Of a stretch of DNA of 5,190 nt, positions 1-5,190 are shown in pieces. The first letter of the stretch is position 1. Each line of letters starts with the position of its first letter. The position numbers were made by a program, and so were the translations under genes. The notes beneath the pieces are model-generated. The model was not told the origin of the DNA, did not search any database, and saw only the letters and a list, made by a program, of their open reading frames with translations. The stretch covers positions 1 through 5,190 of the forward strand of contig CAMPHP010000309.1 of assembly GCA_946885925.1 (NCBI GenBank), in the 5' to 3' direction. Origin of the DNA: an uncultured Litorilinea sp. GTDB lineage: Bacteria > Chloroflexota > Anaerolineae > Caldilineales > Caldilineaceae.

Positions 1-59
1 TACAAACCGTTTCTTATCTTCTTGGTAAATTATGGGGCTTTGTTTCCCCGATGATGAAC

Positions 60-452
60 TCAACCAACGGCTGTCTCGACCAATAGAAGTGGATTGTGAG
101 CCAACTGGGTTTCTGCCAGCGCATCCGTCACCATGTCCAAGAAGTGGATCGTGGTGGGAACGATGCGCGCCATCTGTTGCTGGCGTGACGTGGGCAATAG
201 ACTGATCTGCTTTGCCCAAAGATGCGCTATCTGGATGGGCGTCACCCTGTCACCCGTTATGGCAGACTGTTGCAGCAGTGGCAGCACATGGGTCAAGACA
301 AAATGTTCGTCAAAGAGAGCCGCGACCCATTGGGGATGTTGGCGGGCGAAGGCGCGATAGGCTTTGCGAACTGCCCAGCGCAAGGTGCGTTTCTGATAGC
401 CCTGCACGATCCACTGCATCGCCATTCTCTCAAAATGGGTGAAGGTATCCAT
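60..452 (-). CDS. Uncharacterised 130-residue soluble protein, divergent from the MocR regulator
   Basis: I do not recognise this protein and assign no function. It appears to be a real gene. It has an ATG start preceded by AGAGGA with a 5-base spacer, codon third positions are rich in G and C as in its neighbours, and its composition is that of a folded protein. It looks mostly alpha-helical, with no signal peptide or membrane segment. The N-terminal third is basic and aromatic (GYQKRTLRWAVRKAYRAFAR, residues about 19-38), followed by HPQWVAALFDEHFV and a leucine-rich helix. The middle (TPIQIAHLWAKQISLLPTSR) and the end (TIHFLDMVTDALAETQ) also read as amphipathic helices. It is transcribed away from the MocR gene and shares a 250-base intergenic region with it, an arrangement common for MocR targets, so co-regulation is plausible but unproven. 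The reading frame is intact, with the TGA stop 59 bases from the window edge. Confidence 0.75.
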   Translation of the reverse strand: MDTFTHFERMAMQWIVQGYQKRTLRWAVRKAYRAFARQHPQWVAALFDEHFVLTHVLPLLQQSAITGDRVTPIQIAHLWAKQISLLPTSRQQQMARIVPTTIHFLDMVTDALAETQLAHNPLLLVETAVG

Positions 453-457
453 ATACT

Positions 458-463
458 TCCTCT
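458..463 (-). promoter_or_regulatory. Ribosome binding site of the 130-residue gene
   Basis: On the minus strand the sequence reads AGAGGA-AGTAT-ATG, a Shine-Dalgarno match with a 5-base spacer before the ATG at 452. It supports both the reality of the gene and the chosen start. It lies at the end of a purine-rich leader. Confidence 0.6.
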
Positions 464-546
464 CTCTTTGCTTTCGCTTACTTTCTCTTCACAGTCCTTC
501 TTTAATTTTCCTGCACTTTGCTTCCCGTAATCCATTGTTTTTCCAA

Positions 547-574
547 TTGGGAATGCCTTATTGGGAATGTCTTA
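547..574. repeat. Tandem 14-bp direct repeat, candidate MocR operator
   Basis: TTGGGAATGCCTTA (547-560) is followed at once by TTGGGAATGTCTTA (561-574), so 13 of 14 positions match. It lies in the divergent region between the 130-residue gene and the MocR regulator, just upstream of a candidate promoter at 582-609. MocR/GabR-family regulators are known to bind pairs of direct repeats near their own divergent promoters. Assigning this repeat as the operator is inference from position and symmetry; the sequence does not match any published operator I can recall with certainty. Confidence 0.5.
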
Positions 575-581
575 ACTCTGG

Positions 582-642
582 TTTACATGTGCCATCATAG
601 CGCAATAATGGACTTGGTTACAGAGCCACTTTTTGCTATATT
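582..642 (+). promoter_or_regulatory. Candidate promoters of the MocR gene (two alternatives)
   Basis: Two sigma70-like matches are visible. The first is TTTACA (582-587), a 16-base spacer and AATAAT (604-609), with 5 of 6 matches in each hexamer. The second is TTGGTT (614-619), a 17-base spacer and TATATT (637-642), with 3 of 6 and 5 of 6. In the first case the tandem repeat at 547-574 would sit directly upstream of the -35 box, a usual place for an activator. No transcript start can be decided from sequence alone, and the housekeeping consensus of this organism is assumed, not known. Confidence 0.35.
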
Positions 643-689
643 AACCATGCCATTTATAAGTATGGCTGTTCATGCGCCAGTAGCTATTT

Positions 690-695
690 AGGGAG
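690..695 (+). promoter_or_regulatory. Ribosome binding site of the MocR gene
   Basis: AGGGAG lies 7 bases before the ATG at 703. It fixes that ATG as the start and agrees with the position of the GntR domain, which begins near residue 20 as is usual in this family. Confidence 0.65.
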
Positions 696-702
696 AGCGA
701 CG

Positions 703-2202
703 ATGCCCAAACACAAGACACCAACTAAGGGGCCAGAGATCCGGCTTAATGCAGGTTCGCCCGTGCCGCTCTACAAACAACTTTATGAGCGATTGCGTGG
801 GGCGATCCTGGCTGGACAACTGGAGCGGGGGACGCGCTTGCCCTCGACGCGCACGTTGGCCGATGAACTAGGCGTTTCGCGCAATACGACTGCCCTCGCC
901 TATGAGCAGTTGTTATTAGAGGGTTATCTGGAGAGTCAGGTCGGATTTGGTACGGTTGTGTCGCGCAATCTGCCTACGACGCTATTGCACGAGCATGCCG
1001 AGCGGAGCCAGCCGGCGGAAGCAGGCGCACTGGATACGTCGCCCGTTCGCCTTGCTTCGCATGTACGTCCGCTTCAGGAAATCCTCTATTCTGACCGGAT
1101 CGAAGGGGGGATTGGCGTACCATTTCGGGGTGGTGAGCCTGCGCTGGATCTCTTCCCATATGACCTTTGGGCGCGTTTAATCGCCCGGCGCGCGCGACAG
1201 TCGCTAAGTGAACTTGGTTACTACCAGTCGCGCGCGGGCTACCAGCCGCTGCGCGAGGCCATTGCCGCGCATATTGGCATCACGCGCGGGGTACGCTGCA
1301 CGCCAGAACAGATTATTCTCACCTCCGGATCACAGGGTGCGATTGATCTGGCATTGCGTACATTGCTCAATCCGGGCGAATCCGTGTGGATTGAGAATCC
1401 TGGCTACTCTGGCGCACAGGGCGCTCTTATTGCTGCACGGGCGCACTTAGTGCCTGTACCTGTCGATGAGCAGGGGATTGATGTGGAGAGCGGGCGGCAG
1501 CGCTGTCCTGATGCGCGCATGGTCTTTACGACTCCATCGCACCAGTTCCCCACCGGCGTAACCATGAGCCTCAGCCGCCGCTTGGCACTGTTGGAATATG
1601 CTGAACAGAGTGGTATGTGGATTCTGGAGGACGACTACGATAGTGAGTATCGCTTTAGTGGGCGTCCATTAGAAGCGCTCTATGGGTTAGATCGAGTTGG
1701 GCGTGTGATCTACATTGGCACTTTTAGCAAAACACTCTTTCCAATGCTGCGCCTGGGGTACTTGGTCGCGCCCACTGAACTGATTGAACCCATGCTGGCA
1801 ATGCGGCGCGTGATTGATGTCCACGTACCCTATTTGGAGCAGATGGCCCTGTCCGACTTTATCGGTGAGGGCCATTTTGCCCGCCATCTACGCCACATGC
1901 TGCAACACTATACCCAGCGGCGCGATCTCCTGCACCGCGAGCTGACTGCCCACTTGGGCGACCTGCTCGACGTTTATGTCCCCGAGGCCGGAATGCATCT
2001 CGTCGGCTGGCTTCCCCCCGATAAAGATGATCGCCACGCCTCTGAGCTAGCCTTCCGGGTGGGAATTGAAGCCGCGCCCATCTCCAAATACAGCCTGGAG
2101 CCACTGCCGCGCGGGGGGCTGCTCTTTGGCTATGCAGGGACAAACGAGGAGAGCATTCGCCTGGGGGTAAAGAAACTCGCCGCGGCCCTGAAAGAGCTTT
2201 GA
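703..2202 (+). CDS. MocR/PdxR-type transcription regulator (GntR winged helix fused to aminotransferase-like domain)
   Basis: This is a full-length cytoplasmic DNA-binding regulator of 499 residues, the usual family size. Residues about 20-88 form the GntR winged helix (SPVPLYKQLYERLRGAIL, then LPSTRTLADELGVSRNTTALAYEQL and the wing GYLESQVGFGTVV). A variable linker follows at about 89-125, then a fold-type I aminotransferase-like domain to the C terminus. Seen in that domain are GYQPLREAIAAH (179-190), LTSGSQGAIDL (206-216), NPGYSGA (232-238), TPSHQFPTG (277-285), EDDYDSEYR (309-317) and GTFSKTLFPMLRLGY (339-353). K343 is the expected PLP-binding lysine. D310, Y312 and R350 match the PLP contacts D279, Y281 and R319 as I recall them in Bacillus GabR. 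Members sense PLP (PdxR) or an amino compound with PLP (GabR, TauR) and activate or repress neighbouring genes. No pyridoxal synthase or aminotransferase gene is adjacent, so the ligand and a pdxR or gabR name cannot be assigned. Autoregulation through the repeat at 547-574 is likely. Confidence 0.95.
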   Translation: MPKHKTPTKGPEIRLNAGSPVPLYKQLYERLRGAILAGQLERGTRLPSTRTLADELGVSRNTTALAYEQLLLEGYLESQVGFGTVVSRNLPTTLLHEHAERSQPAEAGALDTSPVRLASHVRPLQEILYSDRIEGGIGVPFRGGEPALDLFPYDLWARLIARRARQSLSELGYYQSRAGYQPLREAIAAHIGITRGVRCTPEQIILTSGSQGAIDLALRTLLNPGESVWIENPGYSGAQGALIAARAHLVPVPVDEQGIDVESGRQRCPDARMVFTTPSHQFPTGVTMSLSRRLALLEYAEQSGMWILEDDYDSEYRFSGRPLEALYGLDRVGRVIYIGTFSKTLFPMLRLGYLVAPTELIEPMLAMRRVIDVHVPYLEQMALSDFIGEGHFARHLRHMLQHYTQRRDLLHRELTAHLGDLLDVYVPEAGMHLVGWLPPDKDDRHASELAFRVGIEAAPISKYSLEPLPRGGLLFGYAGTNEESIRLGVKKLAAALKEL

Positions 2203-2218
2203 GTTCAGGCAACTCAAA
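2198..2218 (+). terminator. Hairpin across the MocR stop codon
   Basis: TTTGAGTT (2198-2205) and AACTCAAA (2211-2218) form a perfect 8-bp stem with a 5-base loop, CAGGC. The left arm contains the TGA stop. The stem is AU-rich and no U-run follows, so it is a weak terminator candidate alone. It may act together with the stronger hairpin at 2249-2282 or protect the transcript 3' end. Confidence 0.3.
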
Positions 2219-2242
2219 CTGCTACCTGCACGTCAATCCCAT

Positions 2243-2446
2243 TCACTGATTACAGCCGCTTGATGATTCAGGCGGCTGTAATACCTTGTGAAGCAGGTTG
2301 TTGAGTTGGCAGAGTGAGGCAAAGTGAATGATTTCGGAGGAATCTACGGCTTGCAATGTGCCGCGCAATGTCGCGGTTGTATTCCCGTCTGGTGTAGCCG
2401 ATTCTGTCAGCCAAATGCGAAGGACAAAGGCAAAACGATGTTCCAC
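2243..2446 (-). CDS. Small conserved-type protein with LRIWL motif, function unknown
   Basis: A 67-residue protein starting at a GTG (2446) and ending in TGA. The start is chosen because AGGAG lies 8 bases upstream and because the protein then opens VEHRFAFVLRIWL. I recall that opening (HRFVLRIW near the N terminus, then an RG, then a GE/SE..YF..L segment) from a family of very small hypothetical proteins common in Chloroflexota. Here the pattern appears as LRIWL, TLRGTLQAV, SSEIIHFASL and CQLNNLLHKVLQ, which suggests a compact beta-beta-beta-alpha fold. In the relatives I remember the RG is usually WRG; here it is LRG. The frame stays open to an ATG at 2590, but that stretch lacks a ribosome binding site and lies in a tandem repeat, so it is probably untranslated. 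The last eleven codons overlap the hairpin at 2249-2282. The gene follows the STAND regulator gene on the same strand after 192 bases. No function is known to me. Confidence 0.65.
   Translation of the reverse strand: MEHRFAFVLRIWLTESATPDGNTTATLRGTLQAVDSSEIIHFASLCQLNNLLHKVLQPPESSSGCNQ
2249..2282. terminator. Strong hairpin at the convergent junction, probable bidirectional terminator without clear U-tract
   Basis: ATTACAGCCGC (2249-2259) pairs perfectly with GCGGCTGTAAT (2272-2282). A U-G pair (2260/2271) and three more pairs (TGA 2261-2263 with TCA 2268-2270) extend this to a 15-bp stem with a TGAT tetraloop. It lies 46 bases after the MocR stop and inside the end of the small minus-strand gene. 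Neither side has a good U-run, so a classic intrinsic terminator is uncertain. Blocking read-through between the convergent genes is the simplest role. Confidence 0.55.
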
Positions 2447-2454
2447 AGGGGAAT

Positions 2455-2459
2455 CTCCT
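2455..2459 (-). promoter_or_regulatory. Ribosome binding site that fixes the GTG start of the small LRIWL gene
   Basis: On the minus strand AGGAG is followed by 8 bases (ATTCCCCT) and then GTG at 2446. This strong match favours the GTG over the ATG at 2590. Confidence 0.6.
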
Positions 2460-2569
2460 AGGTGGGTTGGGTTGGCAAGTGACGTTGGTAAGACAGATGT
2501 GCCTGTGGATTCAAGCCTAACAACAAGGTGTCGAACAGCTATCGGAAGCGCGCAAAGAGCCGCCCGTAT

Positions 2570-2605
2570 CTGTGACATAGGCTGTGACATAGGCTGTGGC
2601 AGGGG
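2570..2605. repeat. 12-bp tandem repeat, two perfect copies and one degenerate copy
   Basis: CTGTGACATAGG occurs at 2570-2581 and 2582-2593, followed by CTGTGGCAGGGG (2594-2605), which matches at 9 of 12 positions. It lies between the stop of the STAND regulator gene and the start of the small LRIWL gene. It could be a regulator binding array or a simple duplication; no role can be shown from sequence. The rest of the gap (2447-2638) holds the ribosome binding site noted separately. I saw no convincing promoter there, only an isolated TATAAA at about 2611-2616 on the minus strand without a fitting -35 box. Confidence 0.7.
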
Positions 2606-2638
2606 ATAGATTTATAGATTGTCGTGATTCGGCAGGAT

Positions 2639-5190
2639 TCAGTTCGGGAGGTCCGTGCGCTCTGATAGCTCTTGCATAGCAGCTAGATCGCGCAGGATGG
2701 TGCGACGGCTTACCCCCAAGATCGCTGCCAACTGTTCGTGCGTTGGATTCACTTCTTGCGCTGCGGCTTGGGCCATGAGGCGGGCAAGCAGGTGGCGGCG
2801 GCGTGTCGTGGTGTCCCCAATCAGACAATCTTGCGGTGCAACTCGTGTCCAGGTGACTAATCTGCTCTGCGCGCCTTGGCCGAGCGTTACAGTCTCTGTC
2901 ACTGTATAGCGTTGGGCAGCTTGAGCTAACTCTCGATTGACGGGGACATTTTGGAGAAAACGCTCCTGGTCTGCCGGAGGGAGTGTAGCAGCCATCTCGG
3001 CTTGAGCCTCCAGTGCAAGGGCCAGTGCATGAGTAGCTTTATGATGGTCGCCTTGGTAATCGGCTAAACTGAAGGCTGCAAAATAGGCTTCCTGGCGTAG
3101 CGACGCTTTATCTTTGACGTTGAGACGAGCCAACATGGTATCGCAATAGGAGGTGGCCTGGGCCAGATCATCGCGTGCTATGGCAGCATGGATGATGGCG
3201 GCATACGTTTCTGTGAGGCGGTTATGATCGCCTAGCTCACTACGCAGCGTGAGCGCATCTTGCAGCCGCGCCCAAGCTTGATCCAATTGTCCTAGTTTTA
3301 ACAAAGTTTGGCCTTGACCATATAAGACATAGGCTTCACCGCGTTTGCGCCCCACCTGCTGGTAGAGTTTGAGCGATTGTTGATAGTAGTCAAGAGCCTG
3401 CTCGTACGCGCCTTGCATACGGTAGGTACTGGCGAGATTGCTCAGGCTGATGGCAACACCCCACATATCGTCAATCGACTCACGCAACTCTAGCGCCGCC
3501 CGGTACTGGCGGATGGCGAGGGTGTAGTCGCCAAGCACCCAGGCAATGCCACCTAAGTTATCGATGTTATCCCCTTCGCTCAATTTGTTGCCCAACTCGC
3601 GACAGACCAGAATGCTGCGCTCATGGGTCGCACGCGCATCGGCATAGCGGCCTAGTTCCCAGTAGGTGCTGCCCAGGTTATTGAGGGATTGCGCTTCATG
3701 TACAAGATCCCCTAGCGATTGAAAGGCGTCGGCAGCTTGGGCATGCAGGATTGTGGCCTGCTCGTAGCCCCCTTGATCCCAGGCTAACCCACCCAGGAGA
3801 TCTGTCGTAAGTGCCACGCCCCAGGCATCGTCAACGCGCTGGTAGATGCGTTGGGCGGTGGTGACATACTCCTGTGCTGCATCCAAGCGGTTGCGGTCGC
3901 GTGCAATGCGGGCCGCGGTGAGATAGAGATCGGCGGCTTGTGCAGCTTCTATCTGCTCTGCTAGGGCGAGAGCTTTCTCTGCGCTAGCTTGTGCTGCCTC
4001 GATTTCGGAGATGGCTAGTTGGTACTCGGCGCGACACATCAGCACTGTGGCTTGCTGTTCCTTGGATAGAGCAAGGGCGCAGATTTCATCGAGATCAGTG
4101 GCTTCACCTTCGCGCAGTGCCAGGAGATGGCGCGCCTGGATACGTCCCAAGAGGGCACGATAACGCTGGCGCGCCAGATGATTGCTACGATCATCGCCAT
4201 CCCCAGCCGCACCCGTTGAGTCGCATGCGGGGAGATGGGCCAGCGCCAACGTGAAATGTGCCTCGGCGCGACCAAAGGCAAACGCGGTGAGGGCTTGTTC
4301 GCCAGCCTCAAGTGCGTAATGCGCGATGGCATGGGCATCCTCCGCACCTTGGGCATGGTAGAGCAAGCGCAACGGCTCGATAGGCGGCTCTTGCTCCAGG
4401 CTGGTCAGCAGCGATAAAGTCGCCGCATGAAGCCTGCGCCGTGTCATGCTGTCCATATCGGCCAAAGCCGCAACATGAAGCGTGTCATGGGCAAAGCTAT
4501 AGCCCTCCGGCCCAATCTGGAGCACGTCAACGCGTTCTAATTCTGTAGCATGGGGCGCAAGTTCGTTTGCATAGGGATTTTCCTGCTGCCAGAGTGACTC
4601 CCAGTGGTTGTAGGAGATCTGCGATCCTAGAATTGCCGCGATCCCTGCTGCTTGGCGCGCAGGTTGGCTGAGACGGTGGAGCCGTTGTGTGACCAGCGTC
4701 ACGATGTCGGGACGTGTGGACAACAGGGCATGGGGTGTTCCGGCAGCCAGGATTTCAAGAGCCAGGAGGGGATTGCCACCGCTATTGGTATGAAGCGTTT
4801 CGGCCTGTTCCGGGGTGAGAGGCTGTGAATGTGCGTCGCCCTGCATCTGGCTTTGGTGGAGTTGGGCTAGTTCAGCCAGTGTTGCCGGAGAGAGACCGCT
4901 TAATGCGATGATCTGGGCGACGCTTTCGCGATCCCATGTCTCCAATTGCTTCCAAATCATCTCGTCTCTTTGCAGATCGTCACGCCGTCCGCTGAGCACG
5001 ATCAAAACGCGCTGGTGGCGCATGAGTGGGACAAGCTCATGGAGCAGCGGCCAGAGTGCTGGATCTCCCCATTGCACATCATCGAGCAAGAGCAGCAAGG
5101 GTGCGATTTCTTGTAGGGCGTTGAGAAGATGGGCTAATGCCTGGGGAAAACGCTTGGATTCAAAGGCTGAGGCTGGCAGATTGCTCGGTC
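2639..5190 (-). CDS. STAND/AAA-type NTPase regulator with TPR repeats and C-terminal HTH (N terminus outside the window)
   Basis: A partial gene. The frame is open from the TGA stop to the right edge, about 850 codons, and the real start lies beyond 5190. A TTG at 5098 lies inside the hydrophobic Walker B strand and is not a credible start. Reading inward from the edge: an ATPase segment with Walker B LLLLLDDVQWGD (about 5101-5063), a VLIVLSGRRD strand, a SGGNPLLALEIL motif (near 4783-4748) and YSFAHDTLHVAAL (near 4501-4463), all usual for MalT-like/AAA_16 STAND NTPases. Next comes a long helical region with TPRs of regular 40-residue period (about 3940-3100; e.g. LNNLGSTYWELGRYADA, LSNLASTYRMQGAYEQALDYY). 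The C terminus has a helix-turn-helix, NPTHEQLAAILGVSRRTILRDLAAMQ (about 2746-2669), resembling DeoR/HTH_11 domains. Such proteins are cytoplasmic switches: ligand or partner binding to the TPRs drives ATP-dependent oligomerisation and DNA binding. The Walker A loop, and any N-terminal domain such as a SARP/BTAD, must lie outside the window. The target genes are unknown. Confidence 0.9.
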   Translation of the reverse strand, partial: PSNLPASAFESKRFPQALAHLLNALQEIAPLLLLLDDVQWGDPALWPLLHELVPLMRHQRVLIVLSGRRDDLQRDEMIWKQLETWDRESVAQIIALSGLSPATLAELAQLHQSQMQGDAHSQPLTPEQAETLHTNSGGNPLLALEILAAGTPHALLSTRPDIVTLVTQRLHRLSQPARQAAGIAAILGSQISYNHWESLWQQENPYANELAPHATELERVDVLQIGPEGYSFAHDTLHVAALADMDSMTRRRLHAATLSLLTSLEQEPPIEPLRLLYHAQGAEDAHAIAHYALEAGEQALTAFAFGRAEAHFTLALAHLPACDSTGAAGDGDDRSNHLARQRYRALLGRIQARHLLALREGEATDLDEICALALSKEQQATVLMCRAEYQLAISEIEAAQASAEKALALAEQIEAAQAADLYLTAARIARDRNRLDAAQEYVTTAQRIYQRVDDAWGVALTTDLLGGLAWDQGGYEQATILHAQAADAFQSLGDLVHEAQSLNNLGSTYWELGRYADARATHERSILVCRELGNKLSEGDNIDNLGGIAWVLGDYTLAIRQYRAALELRESIDDMWGVAISLSNLASTYRMQGAYEQALDYYQQSLKLYQQVGRKRGEAYVLYGQGQTLLKLGQLDQAWARLQDALTLRSELGDHNRLTETYAAIIHAAIARDDLAQATSYCDTMLARLNVKDKASLRQEAYFAAFSLADYQGDHHKATHALALALEAQAEMAATLPPADQERFLQNVPVNRELAQAAQRYTVTETVTLGQGAQSRLVTWTRVAPQDCLIGDTTTRRRHLLARLMAQAAAQEVNPTHEQLAAILGVSRRTILRDLAAMQELSERTDLPN
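2669..2788 (-). other. C-terminal DeoR-like helix-turn-helix of the STAND regulator
   Basis: This segment encodes LLARLMAQAAAQ, then THEQLAAIL (helix 2), the turn GVS and the recognition helix RRTILRDLAAMQ. The layout matches the winged-helix pattern of DeoR/HTH_11 proteins. It differs from the LuxR-type HTH that ends MalT. Assignment rests on the motif alone. Confidence 0.7.
3220..3820 (-). other. TPR array with strict 40-residue period
   Basis: Counting from the TTG at 5098, successive repeat units begin at about residues 427 (GVALTTDLLGG), 467 (HEAQSLNNLGS), 507 (SEGDNIDNLGG), 547 (GVAISLSNLAS) and 587 (GEAYVLYGQGQ), with a weaker unit at 627. The exact 40-residue spacing and the A/G, Y and A-L pattern fit TPR_12-type repeats used for protein or ligand binding. 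Confidence 0.8.

Noticed and set aside
34..49. GGGG/CCCC stem just after the stop of the 130-residue gene, as a terminator
   Set aside because: The stem has only 4 pairs with an 8-base loop and no real U-run, so it is not supported as a terminator.
579..628. Second pair of related sites, TGGTTTACATGTGCCA and TGGTTACAGAGCCA
   Set aside because: They align only with two gaps and overlap the promoter candidates; too weak to call a second operator.
2447..2590. N-terminal extension of the small gene to the ATG at 2590
   Set aside because: There is no ribosome binding site there, the ATG is part of the 12-bp tandem repeat, and the family-like sequence begins only at the GTG at 2446.
2571..2594. 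CRP-like binding site (TGTGA halves)
   Set aside because: The TGTGA copies are in direct, not inverted, orientation and no TCACA partner is at the required spacing.
2328..2609. Plus-strand open frame of 93 residues
   Set aside because: It runs opposite the small minus-strand gene, has no family resemblance, and its tail is the translated tandem repeat.
2517..2828. Minus-strand open frame overlapping the end of the STAND gene
   Set aside because: It is an out-of-frame, proline- and serine-rich reading of the HTH coding region and the repeat, with no motif of its own.
5096..5098. TTG as the start codon of the large minus-strand gene
   Set aside because: It lies inside the Walker B strand and the frame stays open to the window edge, so the true start is outside the window.

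Overview
The window looks like chromosomal DNA of a bacterium with mid-range GC content, most likely a member of the Chloroflexota. That placement is an inference. It rests on a large multi-domain STAND NTPase/TPR regulator and on a very small protein of the 'LRIWL...RG' type, which I remember mainly from filamentous Chloroflexota. No rRNA, tRNA or other firm marker is present. I see no mobile element, CRISPR array or phage gene.

Layout from left to right: (1) a 130-residue protein of unknown function on the minus strand (60-452), with a good Shine-Dalgarno sequence and a purine-rich leader; (2) a 250-base divergent intergenic region holding a tandem 14-bp direct repeat (547-574) and candidate promoters; (3) a complete MocR/PdxR-type regulator on the plus strand (703-2202), with a GntR winged helix fused to a fold-type I aminotransferase-like domain that keeps its PLP lysine; (4) a convergent junction with two hairpins, at 2198-2218 and 2249-2282; (5) a small minus-strand gene (2243-2446, 67 residues) whose GTG start is set by an AGGAG ribosome binding site; (6) a 192-base gap with a 12-bp tandem repeat (2570-2605); (7) the C-terminal part of a large minus-strand STAND/AAA-type NTPase with 40-residue TPR repeats and a C-terminal DeoR-like helix-turn-helix. 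This last gene runs off the right edge of the window.

Functionally the window carries two sensor-regulators. The MocR protein probably binds the tandem repeat in its own divergent promoter region and controls itself, the 130-residue gene, or both, in response to PLP or an amino compound. The STAND protein is probably a ligand-triggered, ATP-dependent transcription regulator with its DNA-binding domain at the C terminus. The small LRIWL gene lies directly downstream on the same strand and may be co-transcribed with it or controlled by it. Nothing here amounts to a clear new system. The most useful items are the overlooked small gene with its corrected start, the candidate MocR operator, the unusual C-terminal HTH on a STAND protein, and the 12-bp repeat beside the small gene.
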